64,000 bases of DNA from Acidobacteriota bacterium (GTDB lineage: Bacteria; Acidobacteriota; Terriglobia; UBA7540), in contig CADDZC010000008.1 of NCBI GenBank assembly GCA_902812365.1, positions 1 through 64,000 of the forward strand, in the 5' to 3' direction. The translations under genes and the position numbers were made by a program. Below are positions 45,349-53,819 of this stretch, one piece after another. Every line of letters begins with the position of its first letter. Within the stretch, counting starts at the first letter, position 1. The notes under the pieces are model-generated. The model had not been told where the DNA came from and did not search any database. It saw only the letters and a list, made by a program, of their open reading frames with translations.

Positions 45349-45792
45349 GTCACCGCCTTCACGAACGTGGCGGGCACGGCTCGGCGTACTCCCAATCGGC
45401 CTCGCAGAGCGCTATAAGCCGCTTTTACGGGTCGCAACACCTCGCCGCTCGCCCAGGGGTCCATCAGCCGCGACATCCACGGCGGCCGGTCGAGGGAACC
45501 AGCGTAAGCGGGGTCAGGGCAAATGACAATGCGACTAAAGGGCATAGGGATTGCCCTTCAGTACGATCACTGGAGCTAGGCTCCGCCGTGCAGCCCTATC
45601 GAATGGGCAAAGCTCCCGGCGCCGGGCCAAACCCGCCGGTTTCCAAGCCTTCCGACACGGAAGGGTCGCTTCCGCCAGGTGAAGGTCAAAAAGGCAGGGG
45701 TATACATCGATCTAAGGCATTGAAAACAGGTAGATTGCTGTAGTATACGCCGAAGCTCTGGAAGGTATTTCGAGCCCACTGCCTCAGGCCGT
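45349..45792. other. Structured gap between PEP-CTERM and Wzz genes
   Basis: About 440 bases without a convincing gene. It holds the repeated AGGGCA element (45516-45558) and a row of short hairpins: GCCC-8-GGGC (45593-45608), the 12-base palindrome CCCGGCGCCGGG (45615-45626), AAACC-4-GGTTT (45629-45642) and CCTTCC-5-GGAAGG (45648-45664). The right part lies just past the PEP-CTERM stop and may end its transcript; the left part is upstream of Wzz. Confidence 0.6.
45516..45558 (-). promoter_or_regulatory. Three-part GGGCA/TGCCC element upstream of Wzz operon
   Basis: Plus-strand AGGGCAA at 45516-45522 and AAGGGCA at 45538-45544, then TGCCCTT at 45552-45558 after seven bases. The 23-base step between the AGGGCA half-sites is the same as in 40091-40133. 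It lies about 205-250 bases upstream of the Wzz start. No recognisable sigma-54 or sigma-70 box was found between it and the gene. Confidence 0.5.
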
Positions 45793-46635
45793 TCAAGCCC
45801 ACGCCCGGCGCAGACCCCCACCCAAGAACACCAACGCGGCTACACCCCACAGGGCCATCGTCCCCGGCTCAGGTACCGGCGTCGCGTCCACCAACCCGGC
45901 CTGAGTAAAGGGGGTACTCATCACGTTGCCGTTCGGATTGCATGCTCCGGTCGTGCTAGCATCGCACCCATAACCGACCGCGAACGTTCCGAGGGGCAGA
46001 GCCCCCGAGAAATTCAGGGTGACATAGCCGGTTTGGTTCAGCGTTACCCCGTTGATGGTATAGGCGAAGATCCCAAAGCTGCCGGTCGTCGGATTAACCG
46101 TAATCCCGATGCCGGGGGCGTTGGCGTCCCATTGCTGCCAGTTCGTAAAGCTCTCTGAGGCGTCGCCTTGGTCCTGCAGTCCTACCGCACTGGTGACGGG
46201 CTGAGTAGAGCTGGCACTGAACTGCGTGGCGTAGCCGGTGCTGGTGTTCCAAGATCCCATATAGACGTTCGTCCCGCCTAATTGCGCCGTTGCACCGGGA
46301 GACTTGGAGGCGCTGCCGCCGATAGAAAAGCTGCTGATTTGCGGCGCGGTGAAGGAACTGGTCTGATTCGGGACGCCGATCAGCAAGACAATGGTGCCTA
46401 CCGTCGATGAGCCACTTTTACCTTGATCGTAGATATCCAGGCTGCTCGGCCCCAGGCCTATCGTCTCGTTGTTGTAGACGTAGGAGCAACCGGTGCTGTT
46501 CGGGCAAGTGGCCGGATTCCCGATAAACAACGGAGGGTCCACCAGGGTTTGCGCGCCAGCCAGCACCGCCCCCAAGGCCAAAATCGCTGCCCAGCAGCCT
46601 AACGCCGGGAGAAGTCTCTTTAACTGTTTCGCCAT
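45793..46635 (-). CDS. PEP-CTERM sorting domain protein
   Basis: Secreted protein of 280 residues. It has a signal peptide (LLPALGCWAAILALGAVLAGAQ) and a C-terminal sorting signal: VPEPGTMAL with Pro-Glu-Pro at 255-257, a hydrophobic helix (WGVAALVFLGGGL) and a basic end RRAWA. The middle is Gly/Ser/Thr/Asn-rich and has no recognised domain. Exosortase would cleave at PEP and pass the protein to the cell surface or matrix. The ATG has GGAGGG upstream. It lies directly upstream of the Wzz-CpsD-sugar transferase core. Confidence 0.93.
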   Translation of the reverse strand: MAKQLKRLLPALGCWAAILALGAVLAGAQTLVDPPLFIGNPATCPNSTGCSYVYNNETIGLGPSSLDIYDQGKSGSSTVGTIVLLIGVPNQTSSFTAPQISSFSIGGSASKSPGATAQLGGTNVYMGSWNTSTGYATQFSASSTQPVTSAVGLQDQGDASESFTNWQQWDANAPGIGITVNPTTGSFGIFAYTINGVTLNQTGYVTLNFSGALPLGTFAVGYGCDASTTGACNPNGNVMSTPFTQAGLVDATPVPEPGTMALWGVAALVFLGGGLRRAWA

Positions 46636-46757
46636 CGTGCCACCCTCCTCGACCGAAATGTGGAGCTAAATCACGCGGAGCTCGGCCAGCGTTCCCATGA
46701 TCGCCGCGCCGTTTTGCACCGTCAATGGTACGAACGGGAGATTTCTCTGCCTTCCCA

Positions 46758-46777
46758 GGCAAGGCGACCTTTGCCCT
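46758..46777 (-). promoter_or_regulatory. Weak GGCAA/TTGCC inverted repeat upstream of PEP-CTERM gene
   Basis: GGCAA (46758-46762) and TTGCC (46771-46775) separated by eight bases; the right side extends to TTGCCCT. It is a poorer version of the elements at 40091 and 45516 and lies about 125-140 bases upstream of the PEP-CTERM start. On its own it would not be significant. Confidence 0.25.
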
Positions 46778-46831
46778 TTGGCCAGCCGGCCCCATCTCAG
46801 GATCCCAATGCGCAATCCAGGCCTGGCACCT

Positions 46832-47224
46832 TCATTTTCCCGCCGTATGCACCCGAAGCAACCGATATTTGGTAATCCTGGCCGCAAGGCCCAGCTCGGC
46901 GCCCGTTAGGGGTACCTCGCGGACGATGTATCCTCGGCAATGAACCTGGGTCGTAGCCTGCCCGGACGATCTTTGAAAGAGCGAAAAAATCATCTCGATG
47001 GCCGTTTTGGGAGGGACCGGGTCAACCGCCCGGATGAATACCCCGGCGCCGCTGATGTTTTCCGTAACTCCTTCATGCCACTGAGTTTCCCCAGTTTTGC
47101 GATACTTGATTGGGGTCTTGACTTCGAAACGGGGCGGGCGCGGTAACCAACCGGGCGGCGGGTCGGGACCCCGGCACTCTCGAACGACGGTCACTATTCC
47201 CCCTGACGGCGAGCCAGATTCCAA
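46832..47224 (-). CDS. PilZ domain protein
   Basis: Small cytoplasmic protein of 130 residues with a PilZ-like fold: PRPPRFEVKTPIKYRK, then ENISGAGVFIRAV (N-x-S-x-x-G) and a closing ELGLAARITKYRLL. PilZ domains usually bind cyclic di-GMP through R-x3-R plus D/N-x-S-x-x-G. Here the arginine part reads RPPR, one residue short, so binding is uncertain. The start appears to be TTG at 47224; a GTG about 30 bases further in is possible. It sits between a response regulator and the PEP-CTERM gene and may link second messenger to exopolysaccharide. Confidence 0.82.
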   Translation of the reverse strand: MESGSPSGGIVTVVRECRGPDPPPGWLPRPPRFEVKTPIKYRKTGETQWHEGVTENISGAGVFIRAVDPVPPKTAIEMIFSLFQRSSGQATTQVHCRGYIVREVPLTGAELGLAARITKYRLLRVHTAGK

Positions 47225-47280
47225 GCCCTTTGCGCCTTACGAGCTCCGTTCGCCATGCTAGGGATGGAAGCGCTCCCTTA

Positions 47281-47312
47281 GCAATGGGACGGTCGGGCAG
47301 TTTTACTGCCCG
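47281..47312 (-). promoter_or_regulatory. CGGGCA-7-TGCCCG inverted repeat upstream of PilZ gene
   Basis: CGGGCAG (47294-47300) and CTGCCCG (47306-47312) form a perfect seven-base repeat with a five-base centre. The left flank GCAATGGGAC matches the flank of the element at 48184-48223 (GCAATGGCAC). It lies 57-88 bases upstream of the PilZ start and downstream of the response regulator stop, so it could act as an operator or as a transcript hairpin. Confidence 0.5.
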
Positions 47313-47315
47313 TCA

Positions 47316-47333
47316 GTACATGTACCGTACATG
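47316..47333. repeat. GTACATG palindrome cluster
   Basis: GTACATGTAC (47316-47325) is a perfect palindrome, and CATGTAC-C-GTACATG (47319-47333) is a second, overlapping inverted repeat, so three GTAC-type half-sites stand in 18 bases. It is adjacent to the CGGGCAG repeat in the gap between response regulator and PilZ genes. A regulator-binding site is likely from shape alone. Confidence 0.45.
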
Positions 47334-47419
47334 AGGCTTGGCGGTAAGCGCGAAAGACAAGGCCATTGGAGGAAGTAGATAGCCAATAAGTTACTGAAAA
47401 ACAAGATGATAAGCTGGGA

Positions 47420-48094
47420 TTACTCGTTGGGGAGAAGGTTGTGATTGATGGCAAACAAAGCCAGCTCCAAGCGATTGGAGACCCCCACTTTGTCAAATAT
47501 TCCGGTGAGGTGATACTTGACGGTCCGTTCGCTTACCGAGAATTTCTCCGCGACATCTTTGTTCGTACAGCCGGCCACGACGGCGGCAATGATCTCCAGC
47601 TCGTGGGGTGTCAGCCCGAAATTCTTCTTTCCCCCATTCGGATTAGGAGCGGGCAGGAACTCTCGCAGCGCCTGGATCAGGTTGGACACGCTTTCCAAAC
47701 CCACCCAGTAATGGCCTGCCATAATCTGGCGAATGCTCTTCAATAGCAGCTCCGTCGCCGATTCCTTCAGGACTATGCCTCGCGCTCCAAGTTGCAGCGC
47801 CTCAATCATTTCCGCCTTTTCTACTACGGCCGCCAAAATCAGTGTGCGGACCGAGAGGGACAACGCCGCCATCTGCCGCAAGGCCTCCATGCCCGAACAT
47901 CGCGGCATCGCCAAATCGAGCAACAACACGTCGGGACGCAACTCGCTGGCCAGCCTCACTGCCGCTTCCCCGTCGCCCGCCTCAGCCACCACACAGAAGT
48001 CCGGCTCTGCTTCGAGAAGCCTCTTCAGCCCGTCCCGAAACACGGGGTGGTCGTCCGCAACGAGAATCCGTACCCGTTTGTCCGCCCCGTCCAT
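47420..48094 (-). CDS. NarL/FixJ-type response regulator (Ala at switch position 88)
   Basis: Two-domain regulator of 224 residues. The receiver has the acidic pair D14-D15, phospho-acceptor D60 (LLLDLAMP) and K110 (GIVLKES). The LuxR-type HTH is at about 158-220 (LTPHELEIIAAVVAG, NKDVAEKFSVSERTVKYHL). Position 88, normally Ser or Thr, is Ala (TLILAAVV), while the paralog 48275-48949 has Ser. This may weaken phosphorylation-driven switching. No histidine kinase gene is nearby. It is a likely regulator of the polysaccharide genes. Confidence 0.94.
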   Translation of the reverse strand: MDGADKRVRILVADDHPVFRDGLKRLLEAEPDFCVVAEAGDGEAAVRLASELRPDVLLLDLAMPRCSGMEALRQMAALSLSVRTLILAAVVEKAEMIEALQLGARGIVLKESATELLLKSIRQIMAGHYWVGLESVSNLIQALREFLPAPNPNGGKKNFGLTPHELEIIAAVVAGCTNKDVAEKFSVSERTVKYHLTGIFDKVGVSNRLELALFAINHNLLPNE

Positions 48095-48183
48095 GATGTA
48101 TCGAGAAGAAATCAGCCTTTCGGTCGGCGACCAGCGACGCCGACCCAGTCAGCATGGAGTGTAAGAAGGTTCAGGCAAACCGG

Positions 48184-48223
48184 CAATGGCACTATCGGGC
48201 AGCGGGATTGCCCGAAGGTGCCA
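48184..48223 (-). promoter_or_regulatory. Nested inverted repeat between the two response regulator genes
   Basis: Inner CGGGCA (48196-48201)-7-TGCCCG (48209-48214) and outer TGGCAC (48187-48192) and GTGCCA (48218-48223) form a symmetric nested element. The inner part and the left flank match 47281-47312. It lies about 90-130 bases upstream of the regulator start at 48094 and 52-91 bases past the stop of the other regulator, so both operator and terminator readings are possible. Confidence 0.5.
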
Positions 48224-48274
48224 TATCGGGTTTCACCGGCTCACCTCGCCTACCCGCCCGCCGTCCCACCCCCC

Positions 48275-48949
<675 letters not shown>

Positions 48950-49255
48950 CGGGCCGTAGCGTACGGGTTGGATCCTGGGAAAAAGGTTAGCACACCAACA
49001 GTCTAACCAAACTAGTTCGTTCTCAACACTTCAGTTTGCCGGCAACGTGCCTCCCGGTAGCCGACTTTTGACCTCAGTACAATAGCACAATGAATGGCCG
49101 CTCGCCACAGCCCTCGGGCGCCGCTTGGACTACCGCCCGGGTTGCATCTAACCTCCTGCCAAATCACTGCTTGCCGGATTCGGCTGAGGCCGCCCCGAAG
49201 CGTCGCCAACCCCTCCGGCCCTTCTCCATGCCCTCCCCCGGGCCGGTTTTGGTTT
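48950..49255. other. Gap upstream of response regulator, inverted repeat
   Basis: About 306 bases after the MurB gene on the same strand, with no supported gene. GGTTAG (48985-48990) and CTAACC (49003-49008), 12 bases apart, lie 36-60 bases upstream of the regulator start and could be an operator at the promoter. Nothing else stands out. Confidence 0.45.
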
Positions 49256-50374
49256 TTATTCCAGCCGCAAGTAGCTCTCCAGTTCCGAAGCGGTGAATCC
49301 AACGAGTTCCGGCTCAATCGCCGCCACCAGGCCAGTTCGGGCGTAAATGGTTTGCCGGACCACTCGGGCGAGTCTCATCACATCGTCCGCCGTGGCCCCG
49401 CCTTGGTTTAGCAAAACCAAAGGCTGAGAGGAATTGACTGCCGCGCCCCCGATTCTGAAGTTCTTGAGCCCACAAATGTCCATTAAGAAGGCCGTCGGAA
49501 TCTTGATGCGGTCGGCGGCGGGAACGCAAGCCTCGCGCAACCGCAAAAGCGCCTCCGCGCCAAACTGCCGGTGGATCCGCCCTTCCAGCCGCCGGTATTG
49601 CTCGCCGCTGAGGAAGATGTTCTTAAAAAACGAACCCGCATTTCCCCCTTTCTCCTCGCGAGGAAAAGGAAACTTGGCATCGCGGATGGCGACGATGGCC
49701 TCCCGAACCTGACGGAGGGTCGGCTCAGTCACGCCCCGATTCTGAAACCAACGCCGGACGTCCGGATAACCGAGGTTGGGCCGTCCCTGCTTGAGAAGCC
49801 GCACGGTGATGCTGAAGATAAACCACTCGCCCTTGGCGGAGGTATTGAAGATACTGGTTCGATAAGCGAACCGGCAGTCGCTCGCGGTGACGTTCCGCGC
49901 GGCGCCGCCGGTCATCCCTCCCACCTCCGCCGTCTCCAACACATCGCTGATCTGCTGGCCGTAAGCGCCGATGTTCTGCACAATGGCCGCTCCCGCGTAC
50001 CCGGGGATATGGGACAGGTTCTCGATGCCCCACCATCCGCGTTCCACAGCGTAGGCTACCGCCGCGTCCCATATCTCGGCCGCCTGGATCCGGATCGAAA
50101 CAAACTCGCCGTCTTCGCGCACGACCTCGATCCCCTTGCGTACCGGATGCAACACCAAGCCCTCAAATCCGTGGTCGCTAATCAGAACGTTACTACCCCC
50201 GCCAAGCACGAAAACGGGCAGGCGCTCGAGCCGCACCAGGGCCAAGCTGTCCAGGAGGTCCTGCGGGCCGTTGATTTCCGCCATCAGCCGTGCGGGACCG
50301 CCGATTTTAAAGGTCGTGTAGGGCTTCAGCGGTTCGTGTTCCCGAAGGCAGAGGTTTGGGTAGGGGGGAACCAT
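49256..50374 (-). CDS. murB: UDP-N-acetylenolpyruvoylglucosamine reductase
   Basis: FAD enzyme that reduces enolpyruvyl-UDP-GlcNAc to UDP-MurNAc in the cytoplasm for peptidoglycan. The 372 residues hold TTFKIGGPA, VLGGGSNVLI (FAD pyrophosphate loop), IPGYAGAAIVQNIGAYGQQI, RFAYRTSIFN (catalytic Arg/Tyr region) and GNAGSFFKN with the active Ser, then the C-terminal Glu in AAIEPELVG. The long form resembles the E. coli type I enzyme. The ATG at 50374 directly precedes the conserved N-terminus. It is transcribed toward the regulator genes but is separated by 300 bases. Confidence 0.96.
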   Translation of the reverse strand: MVPPYPNLCLREHEPLKPYTTFKIGGPARLMAEINGPQDLLDSLALVRLERLPVFVLGGGSNVLISDHGFEGLVLHPVRKGIEVVREDGEFVSIRIQAAEIWDAAVAYAVERGWWGIENLSHIPGYAGAAIVQNIGAYGQQISDVLETAEVGGMTGGAARNVTASDCRFAYRTSIFNTSAKGEWFIFSITVRLLKQGRPNLGYPDVRRWFQNRGVTEPTLRQVREAIVAIRDAKFPFPREEKGGNAGSFFKNIFLSGEQYRRLEGRIHRQFGAEALLRLREACVPAADRIKIPTAFLMDICGLKNFRIGGAAVNSSQPLVLLNQGGATADDVMRLARVVRQTIYARTGLVAAIEPELVGFTASELESYLRLE

Positions 50375-50452
50375 AAACAGAACGGGATCGGCCTCGACAG
50401 GGGAGTCCGAAGGCCAAAAATCACCCGTCTTCGAACCTCCGTCGGCCCGAGT

Positions 50453-52057
50453 TTACTGAACTCTCCGCTCCTTCCCCGCCCAATACTTTTCGCGCAGAAC
50501 CTTCTTGAGGATCTTCCCCGTCCCCCCCTTGGGCAGGCTCTCCACAAACTCGACGGACTTCGGCACTTTGAAGCCGGCGAGATACCGGCGGCAGTGATCG
50601 AGGAGCTCCGGTTCCCTCGAGGTGTGGCCGGGCCGAAGGACAACCAAGGCTTTGGGCACCTCTCCCCAGGTATCATCGGGCACGGCGATGACCGCGCATT
50701 CCAGCACCGAGGGATGCTCGTACAGCACCCGCTCGATTTCGGCGGTGGCAATCTTCTCTCCGCCCGACAGCACCATGTCTTTCAACCGATCGACGATCAG
50801 GATGTAGCCCGTTGGTCGATCGTCGCCAAATCCCCGGTGTAAAACCAATCGTACCGGATCGCTCGCGCTGTCTCTTCGGGCTGGCGCCAATACCCGCTCA
50901 TGACCACGTCGCCGCGCACCGGCACCTCCCCGATCTGCTGGCCGTCGGGCCTCACGTCGCGGCCTTGGGCATCCACAACCCGCACCTCGGACCCGACGAA
51001 AGCGTAGCCGGCCGTAGCCTTCCGCCGCAATTGGGTCTCCGGCGGTTCGCCGGCCAGATGTGCCTTGATGGCGGCGAGGGTAATCACGGGCGACGTCTCC
51101 GTTAAGCCGTAACCCCCCAATCGCCACACAGCCAGGAATTTTCTGTTCGACCTGGCGAATCAGGGCGGTGTTCGTCGGCGCCCCGCCCATCATGGCGGCT
51201 TTAACACTCGCCCGATCATACCGGTGGAAGTCAGGATGGTTGATGAGCGCGATGACCATGGTCGGAACCATCTGCAATCTCGTCACCCGTTCGCGCTGGA
51301 CGAGCTCGAGCGCCACCGCCGGATCAAACTTTTTCATCAGCACGTGGCGGCCGCCGGTGAGCGTCACCATATGGGGGATGCCCCAACTGTTGACGTGAAA
51401 AAGGGGGACCGAGTAGAGCGCGACTTCGTCGTCGGCGCAGCGCAAGGCCAGCGCCGCATACAGCGCATGCAGGTAGAGATTGCGATGGGTCAGCATCACA
51501 CCCTTGGGATGGGCCGTGGTGCCGCTGGTATAAAACAGCTCGGCGACGGAGTTCTCGTCGATCGCCCGGTAGTCCACTTCGCGCGGGCCGGCAGCCGCCA
51601 GCTGTTCGTCGTAGGTTTGCGGATAAGCCCATGGGGGGCGGGCCGGATCCGTGTGCCATCGCAGAGCGATGAAGTGCTCGACCGAGCTTGCCCGCTGCCG
51701 CAGGCTCTCGACGAGCGGAATCAATTCAGGATCAAAGAAGAGGAGGCGGGGTTCAGAGTCGCCTAAAATGTAAGCCAGCTCCTCCGCGCTCAGCCGGATG
51801 TTCAGCGGCAGCAGGATGGCGCTGATCTGCGGCACGCCGAAGTAGGCTTCCAGAAGGCGGTGACAGTTGAAACTTAGATAGGCCACGCGGTCACCGGCTT
51901 TGAGCCCGAGCCGAACCAGCGCGTCGGACAGCCGATCCGCCCGTTCGGTGAACTCGCGATAGGTGAAGCGTGAGTGGCCGCAGACGATCCCCTTCTTCGC
52001 GCCAAAGATTCGCGCCGCGTGGCGCTTGAAGCGGACTGGAGTCAGGGGAAGAATCAT
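50453..52057 (-). CDS. Acyl-CoA synthetase (AMP-binding) with two compensating frameshifts
   Basis: Adenylate-forming ligase that would activate a fatty or aryl acid to acyl-CoA. The N-terminal half is intact (FYTSGTTAHPKGVMLTHRN, PLFHVNSWG), and the C-terminal half is intact (ILIVDRLKDMVLSGGEKI, GGTGKILKKVLREKYW). Between 51113 and about 50812 the correct sequence is in another frame: YGLTETSPVITLAAIK through WFYTGDLATID. The main frame stays open but reads Arg-rich nonsense for about 100 residues. One extra base in a run of six C (51113-51118) and one missing base near 50812 explain both shifts. As written the protein would be dead; a sequence error is possible. The ATG at 52057 begins the family sequence. 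Confidence 0.88.
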   Translation of the reverse strand: MILPLTPVRFKRHAARIFGAKKGIVCGHSRFTYREFTERADRLSDALVRLGLKAGDRVAYLSFNCHRLLEAYFGVPQISAILLPLNIRLSAEELAYILGDSEPRLLFFDPELIPLVESLRQRASSVEHFIALRWHTDPARPPWAYPQTYDEQLAAAGPREVDYRAIDENSVAELFYTSGTTAHPKGVMLTHRNLYLHALYAALALRCADDEVALYSVPLFHVNSWGIPHMVTLTGGRHVLMKKFDPAVALELVQRERVTRLQMVPTMVIALINHPDFHRYDRASVKAAMMGGAPTNTALIRQVEQKIPGCVAIGGLRLNGDVARDYPRRHQGTSGRRTAGDPIAAEGYGRLRFRRVRGAGCGCPRPRREARRPADRGGAGARRRGHERVLAPARRDSASDPVRLVLHRGFGDDRPTGYILIVDRLKDMVLSGGEKIATAEIERVLYEHPSVLECAVIAVPDDTWGEVPKALVVLRPGHTSREPELLDHCRRYLAGFKVPKSVEFVESLPKGGTGKILKKVLREKYWAGKERRVQ

Positions 52058-52141
52058 GCAGCATACCCTCGAGGGGCGTTCCCGCCCATCCAACCGGGAA
52101 GGACTATACCACCCGCGTTTCGGTTTGAAAATCCGGCGGCC

Positions 52142-52169
52142 TTCACGGCCAAGCCGGCCATGCTATGAT
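52142..52169 (+). promoter_or_regulatory. Possible sigma-70 promoter for the MATE gene
   Basis: TTCACG (52142-52147) and TATGAT (52164-52169) are 16 bases apart, about 110 bases upstream of the transporter start, in the gap between divergent genes. Fit to -35 is four of six, to -10 five of six. Other candidates were not better. Confidence 0.3.
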
Positions 52170-52277
52170 GGTCGCACGTCATCGCCCGATTCAGCTGGGG
52201 AGCTGGGCGCGCCGAGGAACACCCCTGATTGCGGCGGAAACCAGGGAGCTGCGACGGTTGGAGAGTGTTGAAGACCA

Positions 52278-53663
52278 ATGGACTGCGCGGGAATCCTTGC
52301 CTTCGCCGATCAGCCCGGCGCCTGGCGGCGCGAATTGTCTCACGTCCTCCATCTGGCTTGGCCGCTGGTCCTGGCCAATGTCGGATGGATGGCCATGGGC
52401 ATTGTGGACACCATGATGGTGGGCCGCCTGAGTGCCGAGGCCATCGGGGCGGTGAGCCTGGGCGGAATCCTTTTTGGCACCGTGGCCTTCTTCGGAGTCG
52501 GACTTCTTGCCGGTCTCGAGACCCTGGTGCCACAGGCTTTTGGGGCGGGCAACTTTGAAGATTGTGATCATTCGTTGTGCAACGCCATCTTTCTCAGCGC
52601 GCTTCTGTCAGCTTGTCTGATGCTGCTGGTATGGTTGCTGGTCCCCTTTCTGCCTCGAATCGGAACCAGTCCCTCAGTGCTGCAGCAGGCTATCCCGTAT
52701 ATGAACGCCTTGAACTGGGGCTTGTGGCCGACACTCGTTTTCTTCGCCTTCCGGTCGTACCTTCAGGGCATGAACCAGGTCCGCCCCATCATGTTTACGC
52801 TGGTGACCGCTAATTTGGTGAACGCCGGCGGCAACTGGGTGTTGATTTACGGTCATTGGGGATTTCCCGCCATGGGTGCCGAAGGATCTGGCTGGTCGAC
52901 GACCGTGGCGCGAGTTTATATGGCCGGGGTTTTGGCGGTTTACGCATTGTATTACAACCGCCGCCATGGCCTCGGCCGGCTCGAGATCCGTTTCGATGTG
53001 GACGCCGCGCGCTTGCGCCGCCTGCTCGAGCTGGGACTTCCCGTCGGTTTACAGATCACGCTGGAGGTGGGCGTGTTTGCCGTAGCGACGGCGTTGATCG
53101 CCCGGCTGAGTCCGGTGGCGCTCGCCGCCCACCAGATCGCGCTCAATCTGGCCAGTCTGACCTTTATGGTTCCCCTCGGCGTGGGATCGGCGGCCGCTGT
53201 CCGCGTGGGGCAAGCCTTGGGCCGAGGCGACGTGCACGGAGCAGCGCGTTCCGGCTGGGCGGCGCTCGCCTTGGGAGCCGCCTTCATGGCTTCGGCAGCG
53301 CTCGCGTTTCTGTTGTTTCCGCGCGCCTTGGCTCGGGCTTTTACGCCCGAGGAACCGGTGATTAACACGGCGGCCTCGCTCTTAATGGTAGCCGCGTTCT
53401 TTCAGTTGTTCGACGGATTGCAAGTGGTGGCGACAGGGGCGCTGCGGGGCGCCGGGGACACCCGCACCCCGATGGTTTGTCACCTCTGCGGCTATTGGAT
53501 TCTTGGCCTGCCGCTGGGATATCTCCTCGGTTTCCGGCTGAAGCTGGGTGCCGCAGGCTTGTGGATGGGACTTTGCCTCGCTCTAATCCTCATTGGCTCC
53601 GTCCTGCTGCTCGCGTGGCACCGCAAGGTGCCGGCGCTGGCCAAGTCACTGGTGGCGGCGTAA
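52278..53663 (+). CDS. MATE-family efflux transporter
   Basis: Membrane transporter of 461 residues with 12 predicted helices in two homologous halves, exporting drugs or cations by Na+ or H+ antiport. GIVDTMMVGRLSAEAIGAVSLG is the conserved helix 1-2 region, GLETLVPQAFGAGN the motif after helix 2, and GALRGAGDTRTPM lies in the second half. The family name NorM/DinF type cannot be narrowed. The ATG at 52278 gives a short hydrophilic leader before the first helix. It is divergent from the acyl-CoA synthetase gene. Confidence 0.93.
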   Translation: MDCAGILAFADQPGAWRRELSHVLHLAWPLVLANVGWMAMGIVDTMMVGRLSAEAIGAVSLGGILFGTVAFFGVGLLAGLETLVPQAFGAGNFEDCDHSLCNAIFLSALLSACLMLLVWLLVPFLPRIGTSPSVLQQAIPYMNALNWGLWPTLVFFAFRSYLQGMNQVRPIMFTLVTANLVNAGGNWVLIYGHWGFPAMGAEGSGWSTTVARVYMAGVLAVYALYYNRRHGLGRLEIRFDVDAARLRRLLELGLPVGLQITLEVGVFAVATALIARLSPVALAAHQIALNLASLTFMVPLGVGSAAAVRVGQALGRGDVHGAARSGWAALALGAAFMASAALAFLLFPRALARAFTPEEPVINTAASLLMVAAFFQLFDGLQVVATGALRGAGDTRTPMVCHLCGYWILGLPLGYLLGFRLKLGAAGLWMGLCLALILIGSVLLLAWHRKVPALAKSLVAA

Positions 53664-53819
53664 GCGCCGGGGTCCGGTCACTTGCGGCAGGGTTGGCGAG
53701 CGCCGGATAGCACCGTTTCTGGTAACATTGATAAAATTCCGCTGCCGGCGCGGAGGGGGCGGCGGGCCAGTCACCGGGCGGCGTCGCCGCCAGGTCAAGC
53801 GGCAGCGCACATCCCTTCG

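Noticed and set aside
45600-45660. Cyclic di-GMP-I riboswitch
   Set aside because: Only fragments of the consensus are present, they are on the plus strand with no downstream plus-strand gene, and the two conserved loops are not placed as needed.
48187-48204. Sigma-54 promoter (TGGCAC with downstream GC)
   Set aside because: TGGCAC is present on both strands by symmetry, but TTGC is replaced by GGGC at the -12 position.
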